A DNA stretch of 23,601 nucleotides from an uncultured Candidatus Saccharibacteria bacterium (GCA_947090635.1 CAMUOM010000010.1:1-23601), one strand, 5' to 3'; positions 14,059-20,489 are shown, counted from the first letter of the stretch. The notes: generated from the sequence alone by a model not told the origin. Numbers and translations: made by a program.

Positions 14059-15870
14059 CTAAGGTGTAGCCATGGCGGCACTTGACCGAACAGTCCAGGT
14101 GTTGATGTTGTAAAAACGTCCACCAATGTCGGTCAAGTAGCCGCCATTTTGTAATGTGTTAATACCTTTTTGTACAACAAAATAGGCGCTAGATTGATAA
14201 AGCGCTACTGCAGGAGCGTCAGCCAGCCATTGCTTGGTAAATGCCAGATAACTAGACTCACGCTTTTGAACATTAATGGCGCTACGACCGTTAGCTAGAT
14301 AGACATCAGCGCGCTTAGACTTGTAATTAGCGTAGTTTAGACCAGCATCACTGGCTTCTTTGCCAGCCCAATAAGAATATTGGTCAGGGTCGGCGCCCAG
14401 GTGGTATTGGTAAACTAAAACGTCGTAATTGCGTGGCGAAAGGATGGACTGTTGTGCGGTACTTGCATCAACTTTAGTGACTTTAGCGTCGACACCGAGT
14501 TCACGCCATGACTTAGCAATCATATCGGCAACCTTGGCGTAATTGGTCGATTTAATAGTAACGATATTGATAGCTAGGGGCTGGTTGTTTTTGACACGAT
14601 AGTCGCTACCGTTTTGACGGAGCCAACCAGCTTTATCCAAGAAGTCCTCGGCTAGTTTACGATTAAATTCAGGCTGTTTTAGCTGGTCAACTGATTGATA
14701 AATACCGTTAGCTAGAGGTGTTTCGAGGGCGCGTACTGGTCTGATGCTAGCACCATCGTTAATTTGTTGGATGATTTGTTGACGATTAATGCCAATTCGC
14801 AGTGCTGCGCGTAACTGTGGGTTATTGAGCGAGTCACTGGTATTATTAAATAACGCAAAGACTCCGTCCGTGGTGTCCATCTGGACAATTTGATGACTAT
14901 TACTAAACTGATTAATCTTATCAAGGCTGACATTATTAGCTGCGTTGATTTCCCCTTTCTTGAGGCCATCTAGCATGGCGTTTTGATTCGGGTAAATGCG
15001 AATCACGATTTGCTTTAAGAGCGGTTTAACGCCATAGTAATACGGGTTGACAACAAATGACCATACAGGCTGTTTGTTGCGAGTTTCTACTGAATGAAGT
15101 TTAAACGCGCCACTACCGATGATTTTTTGTGGTGCTTTAGTTGACAAAGCTGTGATATCAGCAGCCGATTTGTTGGACAGAATATGTTTTGGTAGAATAC
15201 CGAAGGTTAAGGCGTTAGGCAACGATAGATAAGGCGTTGGTGTGGTTAGCTCTAGTGTAGTTGGGTCTTTGACTTTGATATCAACATTTTTCCAGTTATC
15301 AATCAGGGGTGAATTAATTTCAGGGTTTTTAACTAGATTTAGAGTGTAGGCAACATCGTCAGCAGTTAATGGGGTGTTATCGCTCCATCTGAGTTTATTA
15401 CGCAGTTTTATTGTCCAAAGTTTGCCATCTGGGCTAACATACCAATTGCTAGCTAATTTACCGCGCAATTTACCAGTAGTGTCGTAAGATAGTAGACTAC
15501 TATAGACTAGTGAGCTGGCGGCTTTTTCGCTATCGGTGGTAGCGTAAATTGGATTAATTGAAGTGATTTTATCAGTTACGCCTTCAGTATAAATACCTCC
15601 AGCAGCGGGTATGGCGATAATGTCGTTGTGTGATCCAACAATGGTTTGCACTACACTAAGAGTAATGAGGCTGGAGATGATTAAAATCCAAATAACAACT
15701 GAAGACCGAGCATTAAGCAAATTGCTTCGGCGCTGCATAATAAAGTGGTTGCAGTGTTTAATAATGGTGCGGCCGACAGAATTAATCCGGTTGCGTACTG
15801 TACGTAATCGGTGGTCTGTTTTAGCGGTGCCAGTTTTAGTGGCGGAATTACGCGATTTTTTCTGAGTCAT
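14059..15870 (-). CDS. membrane-anchored family 5 extracellular solute-binding protein
   Basis: A 603-residue DppA/OppA-type (SBP_bac_5) binding protein, a family that captures peptides, nickel or other solutes for ABC importers. Typical segments are INPIYATTDSEKAASSLVYSSLL, WTIKLRNKLRWSDNTPLTADD, and the late YDVLVYQYHLGADPDQYSYW. There is no lipobox cysteine: instead a strongly basic 55-residue N-terminus precedes one membrane helix (about 57-78), so it is probably a signal-anchored protein with its binding domain outside. No permease or ATPase genes are adjacent. It starts in a TAATG overlap with secG, so translation is coupled. It may supply peptides scavenged from a host cell, which is inference. 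Confidence 0.88.
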   Translation of the reverse strand: MTQKKSRNSATKTGTAKTDHRLRTVRNRINSVGRTIIKHCNHFIMQRRSNLLNARSSVVIWILIISSLITLSVVQTIVGSHNDIIAIPAAGGIYTEGVTDKITSINPIYATTDSEKAASSLVYSSLLSYDTTGKLRGKLASNWYVSPDGKLWTIKLRNKLRWSDNTPLTADDVAYTLNLVKNPEINSPLIDNWKNVDIKVKDPTTLELTTPTPYLSLPNALTFGILPKHILSNKSAADITALSTKAPQKIIGSGAFKLHSVETRNKQPVWSFVVNPYYYGVKPLLKQIVIRIYPNQNAMLDGLKKGEINAANNVSLDKINQFSNSHQIVQMDTTDGVFALFNNTSDSLNNPQLRAALRIGINRQQIIQQINDGASIRPVRALETPLANGIYQSVDQLKQPEFNRKLAEDFLDKAGWLRQNGSDYRVKNNQPLAINIVTIKSTNYAKVADMIAKSWRELGVDAKVTKVDASTAQQSILSPRNYDVLVYQYHLGADPDQYSYWAGKEASDAGLNYANYKSKRADVYLANGRSAINVQKRESSYLAFTKQWLADAPAVALYQSSAYFVVQKGINTLQNGGYLTDIGGRFYNINTWTVRSSAAMATP

Positions 15871-16094
15871 TAAGAGATAACCAAGTTGATGAATAGGCTT
15901 AATACGAAGATGATAGCCAAAACGATAGTTGAATCGTAAAGGTTCTTCTCAAAGCCACGACGGGTGGTAAAGAGCTCGCCACTTGCACCCGAACCAGCGC
16001 CGAGCGATGCGCCACGTGCTTGTAGTAGGATTGCTATCACCATTAATACCGAGCTAATTACGGTAATTGTTCCTAGAATGTCAGTTAGTTTCAT
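15870..16094 (-). CDS. secG: preprotein translocase subunit SecG
   Basis: Small accessory subunit of the SecYEG channel. The 74 residues show the SecG pattern: first membrane helix (about 7-25), an ILLQARGASLGAGSGASGELFTTRRG-like cytoplasmic loop with the conserved LLQ and Gly/Ser-rich stretch, and a second helix (54-72). A strong AAAGGAGG precedes the ATG. It overlaps the YvlD-like gene by 14 bases and the binding-protein gene by one, forming a three-gene operon. Confidence 0.93.
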   Translation of the reverse strand: MKLTDILGTITVISSVLMVIAILLQARGASLGAGSGASGELFTTRRGFEKNLYDSTIVLAIIFVLSLFINLVIS

Positions 16095-16473
16095 TTATCT
16101 CCTCCTTTATTAACTTATTTGGCGTTAAGCTATTTATTAAATAGTTTAACAGACTTACGATTAAACTGCTAACCATTGCCCACAAAAAGGACATTTTTAT
16201 TGGTGGCAACAGTACGATAGTGAGCCAAACCATGAAGCCATTGATGACAATAGTAAATAGGCCCATGGTGGCAAGCATAAATGGCAATGACATGACAGTA
16301 ACAATTGGTTTGACAACGGCATTGATAATAGAGAAAATGAGGCCGGCAATCAGAAAAATGCCGATATTGCCGAGTAAGTCGTGCATGCTATTGTGACCAA
16401 ATAACTCTACTGAAATATAAAGTCCGGCCGAGCAGGATAGCCAACGAATGGCGAATAAAATATACCTCTGCAT
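16081..16473 (-). CDS. YvlD / phage holin family 4-like membrane protein
   Basis: A 130-residue integral membrane protein with about four helices and the family hallmark NAVVKPIVTVMSLPFMLATMG followed by LFTIVINGFMVWLT (PF04020-type, formerly DUF360). Despite the family name these proteins are widespread chromosomal membrane proteins such as B. subtilis YvlD, with links to envelope stress; no lytic role is implied. First gene of the operon with secG and the binding protein. Its start codon is seven bases after a TGT-TATAAT box that overlaps the uvrC stop codon, so this mRNA should be leaderless. Confidence 0.85.
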   Translation of the reverse strand: MQRYILFAIRWLSCSAGLYISVELFGHNSMHDLLGNIGIFLIAGLIFSIINAVVKPIVTVMSLPFMLATMGLFTIVINGFMVWLTIVLLPPIKMSFLWAMVSSLIVSLLNYLINSLTPNKLIKEEINETN

Positions 16474-16480
16474 TACATTA

Positions 16481-16489
16481 ATTATAACA
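16481..16489 (-). promoter_or_regulatory. extended -10 promoter embedded in the uvrC stop codon
   Basis: On the - strand TGT-TATAAT; the uvrC stop TAA (16484-16482) is inside the box. Seven bases separate it from the YvlD-like ATG at 16473. Confidence 0.7.
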
Positions 16490-18020
16490 TATCCGAGTTG
16501 TTTTGTAATTTTGATCTAATAGTAAGGGCTAATTTTGCGCCAACTAAATTTGCTAGTTCGGCTTCGGGGGCGCTAGCAATTGCTTTAACTGAGCCAAAGT
16601 GACGCAATAGAAGTTGACGGCGTTTTGGCCCGATTCCTGGAATGTCATTCAAGATGCTGCTAACACCGCGTTGACGCTTTACTACCTCATGATAAGCGAC
16701 CGCAAAGCGGTGAGACTCGTCGCGTAGACGTTGAATGAGCTGCAATAGGTCAGTGTAGCGATTGACGATATTGTGTCCGCGGAAGGTGAAGCTGTGGCTC
16801 GCAGTATGCAGCATGCCGGCATGGAGGTTGATCTGGTAATAACCTCCCTCGAGCGTGACATTAACTCCAGCTAATGGCTGCTGAATTAGGCTAGCAATAA
16901 CTTCGGTGTTGATATGAGAATCGGTGGCGCTGACAATAATCAGGTCATTTTCCTTCGCAAGACCAATTAACGGTATGTCATCTACTAGAGGCGCTACGGC
17001 GCGGACTTGTGGGCCGCCGCCATCCACTACAATTAAGTCGGGACGTGGCCAATTTTTATGGCGCGACGAGAAGCGGCGTTGCATTACTTCGTCCATCGCG
17101 GCGTAGTCGTTGTTGCGTTGCTTAGAAATTTTAAATTTACGGTATGATTGTTTATCGGCGACGCCATTGGTAAAGACCACCATTGAACCCACTACATCTT
17201 GTCCACCTTGATGGGAGATGTCGTAGGCTTCGATGCGGCGTGGTATCTCTGTTAGGCAAAATAATTGTTGAGCGCCGGTTAATGCCTTATCTTTGCTGAT
17301 ATCCATAAATTCGGCGCGACCGAAGATGATTTGGCGCTTAAGTTCTTCGAGCGCGCGTAAACGGTTGCGGAGGCTAGCAGCCCGTTCGAAGTCTAGCTGT
17401 TTACTAGCGTCGAGCATGGCAGCCTTAACCTCGCGAGTGATTTTACTCCAATCACCTTGCAGGTAGCGCACGAGCATATGGAGGTCGGCTTTGTAATCAA
17501 CACTAGTGCTGTTTGGTATTAGGTGAAGCTGTTGCATGAGCGCGGAGCCTTGCTCGCTTGCGCTGGTAAGGTAGGGAAAGACACGGCGGAGGCAATGTAA
17601 AGCTTTTTTGAGTGGTGTGGCGCTGTAAAATGGTCCGACATAAGTGGCGTCATCGCCGTTTGGTAGACGGGTGATGGTGAGGATCGGCCATTCGGCGGAG
17701 AAATTAATGCGGACATAGCAGACGTTTTTGTTATCGCGAAGTAAGATGTTATAGCGTGGCAAGTAGCGCTTAATCATCTCGTTTTCGAGGAATAACGCAT
17801 CAATTTCTGAATCGGTTTCAATCCAGTCCGTCATAGCGATGTCAGCTACTAAAGCGCGAGTTTTTGCGTCTGGATGTTCGCGATTAAAGTATTGCATGAC
17901 GCGTCGTTTTAAAATGGACGCCTTACCAACATAAATTACTGCTCCATTGGCATCTTTGTGAAAGTAGACACCGGGACAATTAGGGAGAGTTTTTAGTTTG
18001 TCGGCTAACAATTGATTCAT
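16482..18020 (-). CDS. uvrC: excinuclease ABC subunit C
   Basis: Makes the dual incisions of nucleotide excision repair together with UvrAB. The 512-residue protein has the GIY-YIG nuclease (GVYF at 17-20, VIYVGKA at 28-34, E79 in LENEMIKRYLPRYN), a UVR helix pair for UvrB (about 195-228), the RNase H-like second nuclease (YDISH D267, VVDGGG D333, DESHRF H437), and a C-terminal helix-hairpin-helix DNA-binding pair (457-505, PGIGPKRRQLLL). Start: ATG 18020 begins MNQLLADKLKTLPNCPGVY as in the family and lies seven bases after a promoter box; the 17-codon longer frame from 18071 would contain that promoter. The cysteine cluster usually found between the first nuclease and the UVR domain is absent, and the protein is shorter than the usual 590-620 residues. 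Confidence 0.95.
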   Translation of the reverse strand: MNQLLADKLKTLPNCPGVYFHKDANGAVIYVGKASILKRRVMQYFNREHPDAKTRALVADIAMTDWIETDSEIDALFLENEMIKRYLPRYNILLRDNKNVCYVRINFSAEWPILTITRLPNGDDATYVGPFYSATPLKKALHCLRRVFPYLTSASEQGSALMQQLHLIPNSTSVDYKADLHMLVRYLQGDWSKITREVKAAMLDASKQLDFERAASLRNRLRALEELKRQIIFGRAEFMDISKDKALTGAQQLFCLTEIPRRIEAYDISHQGGQDVVGSMVVFTNGVADKQSYRKFKISKQRNNDYAAMDEVMQRRFSSRHKNWPRPDLIVVDGGGPQVRAVAPLVDDIPLIGLAKENDLIIVSATDSHINTEVIASLIQQPLAGVNVTLEGGYYQINLHAGMLHTASHSFTFRGHNIVNRYTDLLQLIQRLRDESHRFAVAYHEVVKRQRGVSSILNDIPGIGPKRRQLLLRHFGSVKAIASAPEAELANLVGAKLALTIRSKLQNNSDML

Positions 18021-18027
18021 TAAACCT

Positions 18028-18036
18028 ATTTTACCA
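18028..18036 (-). promoter_or_regulatory. extended -10 promoter of uvrC, leaderless
   Basis: On the - strand TGG-TAAAAT with seven bases to the ATG at 18020 and no Shine-Dalgarno sequence. It also decides the uvrC start against the longer open frame. Confidence 0.7.
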
Positions 18037-18061
18037 CAAAATAATGATAACGTTAGTGGCA

Positions 18062-18170
18062 AGAAGTTCAATCTATCACTCCCCTTAGCTGAGTCGACGA
18101 GTGATAGATTGTTAAGTTTCTACGGTTGGTTGTTCGGGCTTTTGCTCGAGCCAACTCATCTAATACTTCT
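18062..18170. other. structured intergenic element, possible three-way junction
   Basis: Three nested or adjacent complementary segments: outer AGAAGT/ACTTCT (18062-18067 with 18165-18170), a perfect 12-bp stem CAATCTATCACT/AGTGATAGATTG (18069-18080 with 18100-18111), and a bulged stem GTTGG...CGGGC-TTTT-GCTCG...CCAAC (about 18125-18155). Together they can fold as a 109-base three-way junction on either strand. It matches no tRNA, tmRNA, SRP RNA or RNase P that I can recognise. On the - strand a 15-codon frame (MSWLEQKPEQPTVET, 18159-18112) reads through one arm behind a TATTAT box; this may be chance. It lies between the host uvrC and the phage integrase, so an attachment region or a small RNA are both possible. 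Confidence 0.45.
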
Positions 18171-18199
18171 ATAATACACTATCGCTTTAAAAAATACAA

Positions 18200-18259
18200 G
18201 CACTTTTATTAAAATTACAACAAAAAATATTTACAGAGTAATTTTTTAGTCAAAAGTGC
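18200..18259. repeat. nested inverted repeat downstream of integrase
   Basis: Two nested arms: GCACTTTT/AAAAGTGC (18200-18207, 18252-18259) outside AAAATTAC/GTAATTTT (18211-18218, 18238-18245). Read on the - strand it follows the integrase stop and is trailed by TTGTATTTTTT, so it may terminate the integrase transcript. The A/T-rich inverted arms could equally be integrase arm-type sites. Confidence 0.55.
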
Positions 18260-18274
18260 CTTTTTACAAAACAA

Positions 18275-19177
18275 CTAGCGGTAAATTGTGGGTTCACTCT
18301 TATATTTATCAAATATTTGCTGTAATTGGCCATCAAACCCGTGCAAATAATGCTCAGTGGTTGCCGTGTTGCTGTGTCCCATAAGTTCCTTTATTTCTTC
18401 TACGCTAGCACCCTTTAACTGCAAATCTGTGGCGAAGCTATGCCGTAGGGCGTGGATATGGAAGCGGCGCAGTCTATTTATAAAGTCCGGGTCGCCATTT
18501 TGCAACTCAAGTTTATCTGCGTAGTCGTTGAATGCAGCGTATAGAACGTTGTGCAGTGATGCAGACGATATACCCACCCCATAATCGCCACCAGACCCCC
18601 ATAGTTTATTAGTTATGCGGTGGTTCTGCACGAATGCATCGAGCATTCGCTTTGTTTTTTCTGTAATATAGCTCTCCCGGCGTTTTCTGCATTTGTCGAT
18701 GTATACAACCCTTCTGCCGCAAAAGTTATCAATGCGGAGGTTGGATAGAGCAGTGCGTCTCATACCAGTGTCGAAGGCAATGGCTATCATTAGCGCGGTC
18801 TGGTCGTCTGTGTGGCCAATCACTTGATTTATCTCATGCGCGCTATAGAATAGCCTAGCCGCGCTACTAAAGACCCGTTGTTTTGCTACCAGGGGCAGCT
18901 TTACACTAGTTTTGTATCCCATGCCGTGCATATACTTAATGAACGCAATTATTTGTGTAACATACGTGACAACTGTCGCCTCAGAGACTCCGCGGCTTCT
19001 AATACACGCAATATAATTGTTTATATCGTCATGAGACAGTTTACTTATTTTATTGTTACCATACCATCGTACAAATAGAGATAACATATATTGTTTGTCA
19101 CTAATGGTTGCTTGTGTAAAATTGCGTACATTTGTACAGTAATCGTAATACTCAGCTAACGCTTCATTGATTTTCAT
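18275..19177 (-). CDS. int: phage tyrosine recombinase / integrase
   Basis: Catalyses site-specific integration and excision of the prophage. The 300-residue protein has an N-terminal SAM-like core-binding domain (about 1-90) and a C-terminal catalytic domain with R140 in FDTGMRRT, a beta-hairpin with candidate lysine near 162-165, H242-x-x-R245 in HIHALRHSFATDL, H268 in ELMGHSNT and the nucleophile Y277 in TEHYLHG. The XerC/D-like layout is complete, so it should be active. The start ATG follows AAAGG by eight bases. Two copies of a TCTATATAGA palindrome lie just upstream and may bind a repressor. It points towards uvrC, as expected for an integrase at a prophage end. Confidence 0.95.
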   Translation of the reverse strand: MKINEALAEYYDYCTNVRNFTQATISDKQYMLSLFVRWYGNNKISKLSHDDINNYIACIRSRGVSEATVVTYVTQIIAFIKYMHGMGYKTSVKLPLVAKQRVFSSAARLFYSAHEINQVIGHTDDQTALMIAIAFDTGMRRTALSNLRIDNFCGRRVVYIDKCRKRRESYITEKTKRMLDAFVQNHRITNKLWGSGGDYGVGISSASLHNVLYAAFNDYADKLELQNGDPDFINRLRRFHIHALRHSFATDLQLKGASVEEIKELMGHSNTATTEHYLHGFDGQLQQIFDKYKSEPTIYR

Positions 19178-19194
19178 AATTCATTCCTTTCCTA

Positions 19195-19205
19195 TCTATA
19201 TAGAA
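19195..19205. promoter_or_regulatory. palindromic operator candidate 1 upstream of int
   Basis: TCTATATAGAA, containing the perfect palindrome TCTATATAGA, 18 bases upstream of the integrase ATG. It overlaps the likely promoter region and is repeated at 19236-19247. Confidence 0.5.
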
Positions 19206-19235
19206 TTTCTTTATAAAAAACTAATTAAATAAATA

Positions 19236-19247
19236 TTCTATATAGAA
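19236..19247. promoter_or_regulatory. palindromic operator candidate 2 upstream of int
   Basis: TTCTATATAGAA, a perfect 12-base palindrome. Its centre is 42 bases from that of the first copy, which is four turns of B-DNA, so dimers bound to both would lie on the same face. Confidence 0.5.
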
Positions 19248-19414
19248 CAAAATATTAAAAAATTTAACAAAAAAGACTAAAAACTTGGCTAAAAATGTCG
19301 GGTTACAGCGCCTAAAATGGTCGCTTGCTTGACAATACAGCATAAACAGGGCGTAAAGCTTTAAAACACGCAGTTTTTATGGTGTAAATATAGTTAGTAC
19401 GATACGCAAAATAG

Positions 19415-19434
19415 ACACCTCGGTAAACAGGTGT
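19415..19434 (-). terminator. weak hairpin after the 132-residue phage gene
   Basis: ACACCT/AGGTGT with an eight-base loop; on the - strand it lies 22 bases past the stop codon and is followed by CTATTTT. Six pairs and a poor T tract make this a tentative terminator. The rest of 19248-19456 is A/T-rich and I see no gene in it; a TTGACA at 19329-19334 has no matching -10. Confidence 0.35.
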
Positions 19435-19456
19435 TAGACAAAAGCGTAATAGGTTA

Positions 19457-19855
19457 CTAGCTAATAGAGCGCATTCTTCTAGCTAATAACAATTTACGTT
19501 TTAATTCTTCATACCGCGCTATATTTGCCGTATTAACAGAGGTAGCTGCAGCAATTGGTGCGCGTAATTTAGATGCGACTTTGCGAACAAGACCGCTAGC
19601 TTTCTCTAGAATATAGCTAAGAATCTCAATTGTTTTAGATAAATTAGCCTTTGCCCACATTTTGGCGAAGTATGCTTTGGGGTTGCGTTTGCCACGTGCA
19701 ATCTCTACCGATAGTTCGAATAGTTTATCGCCAAAGCGTTTTTGACGGTTCCGGAACATTGGCAGATAACGGTCATCCTCGATGAGTTCAGCCGCTGCGC
19801 CAAGCCGTTGCCGCATAGTATTAGCTCTTTTAGCATCAACAATTGTTTTAGTCAT
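19457..19855 (-). CDS. unknown basic phage protein, 132 residues
   Basis: I do not recognise a family. The protein is predicted to be largely helical and is strongly basic, with Arg/Lys-rich stretches at 9-17 and 35-44, a segment IARGKRNPKAYFAKMWAKA (52-70), an Ala/Val-rich stretch near 88-110 and a basic C-terminus ELKRKLLLARRMR. No membrane helix or signal peptide. Composition fits a nucleic-acid-binding protein, which is inference. GGAGGG sits six bases before the ATG. Its transcript starts about 100 bases upstream and must pass a strong terminator-like hairpin in the leader, so expression is probably conditional. It is divergent from the packaging operon, the usual place for a phage regulator. 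Confidence 0.75.
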   Translation of the reverse strand: MTKTIVDAKRANTMRQRLGAAAELIEDDRYLPMFRNRQKRFGDKLFELSVEIARGKRNPKAYFAKMWAKANLSKTIEILSYILEKASGLVRKVASKLRAPIAAATSVNTANIARYEELKRKLLLARRMRSIS

Positions 19856-19889
19856 GTTTTACCCTCCAAGATTAACTTTTCTTGAGGAA

Positions 19890-19953
19890 GTAAAAAGCCC
19901 CAGCGAGCACACTTAATAAGTGCACCCAGAGGGGCAATCGACCATTGTTCTCA
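19890..19953 (-). terminator. leader hairpin with T tract: attenuator or short RNA
   Basis: Transcript from the promoter at 19960-19989 would start near 19953 and meet GCCCC (19935-19931), an inner GTGCACTT/AAGTGTGC stem, GGGGC (19901-19897) and TTTTT, a full intrinsic terminator about 60 bases in. The result is either a short stable RNA or an attenuator of the 132-residue gene. A 10-codon frame (MVDCPSGCTY, 19945-19913) ends in the apical loop and might be a leader peptide or chance. Confidence 0.7.
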
Positions 19954-19959
19954 CTACTT

Positions 19960-19989
19960 ATTATACACATAACATACGTCATACGTCAA
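19960..19989 (-). promoter_or_regulatory. phage promoter, - strand
   Basis: TTGACG (19989-19984), 18-base spacer, TATAAT (19965-19960): the closest match to a canonical sigma-70 promoter in the window and different from the extended -10 pattern of the host genes. Confidence 0.8.
19973..19986. repeat. tandem CATACGT heptamers in the phage promoter
   Basis: Two adjacent copies of CATACGT, reaching into the -35 box of the - strand promoter. Position suggests an operator half-site pair. Only two copies, so the regulatory reading is tentative. Confidence 0.4.
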
Positions 19990-20012
19990 TAGCAAAATGG
20001 CATTTTATCTAG

Positions 20013-20018
20013 TATAAT
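20013..20018 (+). promoter_or_regulatory. phage promoter -10 box, packaging operon
   Basis: Perfect TATAAT with a predicted start near 20025. No recognisable -35 box; the position where one would lie directly abuts the -35 of the divergent - strand promoter, so an activator or shared regulator is plausible. Confidence 0.6.
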
Positions 20019-20027
20019 GTAAATAGC

Positions 20028-20056
20028 AACGGTTCTTAGGAGCCGTTTTTGTTTTT
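20028..20056 (+). terminator. promoter-proximal intrinsic terminator
   Basis: AACGGTTC/GAGCCGTT stem (eight pairs, one G-T) with TTAG loop, followed by TTTTTGTTTTT. It begins only about three bases after the predicted transcription start and precedes all packaging genes, so most transcripts would be about 30 bases unless the terminator is bypassed. Confidence 0.8.
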
Positions 20057-20072
20057 ACAAAAGGGGAGGGTG

Positions 20073-20489
20073 ATGCCAAAGAACATAACAATACCGGAGT
20101 TCGAATCAGTAGTGACTACGAGAACGCTTTTAGACAGGTTGTATCTAAAAGGAAACCCAACTTATACCGACGCGTTAGAGTCGGTAAGGAACGCAGCTAA
20201 CGATGTGCTAAAAAACTTGGCATTGAACGACGCACTGGTAGTTATGCGGCGCAGGCAGCGTCTATACGTTGTAGTAACGTCCAATAAACGTATTGCATGT
20301 GAGCTAGGTGTTATTGCGGATACGGATGATAAGGGTGTATGCAAGAACATACAAGTAACCGCATTAGGCTACAAGGGCAGTAGCATTAACGAACCCGGCA
20401 TAGCTGAACTGTTACTCAGTGTGAGTCAAAAAGAAGAATACGATAGGCACCGAAAGAATCGAATAGTGAGGGATAGTCATAATGGCTAG
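20073..20489 (+). CDS. unknown phage protein, 138 residues
   Basis: No family recognised. It begins MPKNITIPEFESVVTTRTLL; a central predicted helix contains EYS-free, charged sequence (NAANDVLKNLALNDALVVM) followed by a short beta-rich part (RLYVVVTSNKRIACELGVI, then QVTALGYKGSS), and it ends with a charged tail. No signal peptide or membrane helix. GGGGAGGG lies just before the ATG; an in-frame ATG 24 bases earlier lies upstream of that ribosome site and was not used. It overlaps the small-terminase-like gene by eight bases and is therefore the first gene of the packaging operon. A role in packaging or its control is suggested only by position. Confidence 0.75.
   Translation: MPKNITIPEFESVVTTRTLLDRLYLKGNPTYTDALESVRNAANDVLKNLALNDALVVMRRRQRLYVVVTSNKRIACELGVIADTDDKGVCKNIQVTALGYKGSSINEPGIAELLLSVSQKEEYDRHRKNRIVRDSHNG

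Noticed and set aside
14057..14071. GGCTA-AGGTG-TAGCC hairpin between eno and the binding-protein gene as a terminator
   Set aside because: Only five pairs and no T tract on either side; it also overlaps the end of the - strand gene.
16081..16473. Reading the holin-family-4-like gene as a phage lysis gene
   Set aside because: It lies in a host operon with secG, is outside the prophage, and the YvlD family is widely chromosomal.
18021..18071. N-terminal extension of UvrC
   Set aside because: It would place the TGGTAAAAT promoter inside the coding region, and the extension is not part of UvrC.
18062..18170. tRNA or tmRNA gene as the phage attachment site
   Set aside because: The stems do not form a cloverleaf, there is no T-arm GGTTCGA motif and no tag reading frame.
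19329..19357. + strand promoter with TTGACA at 19329-19334
   Set aside because: No acceptable -10 box at 16-18 bases, and it would only transcribe antisense to the 132-residue gene.
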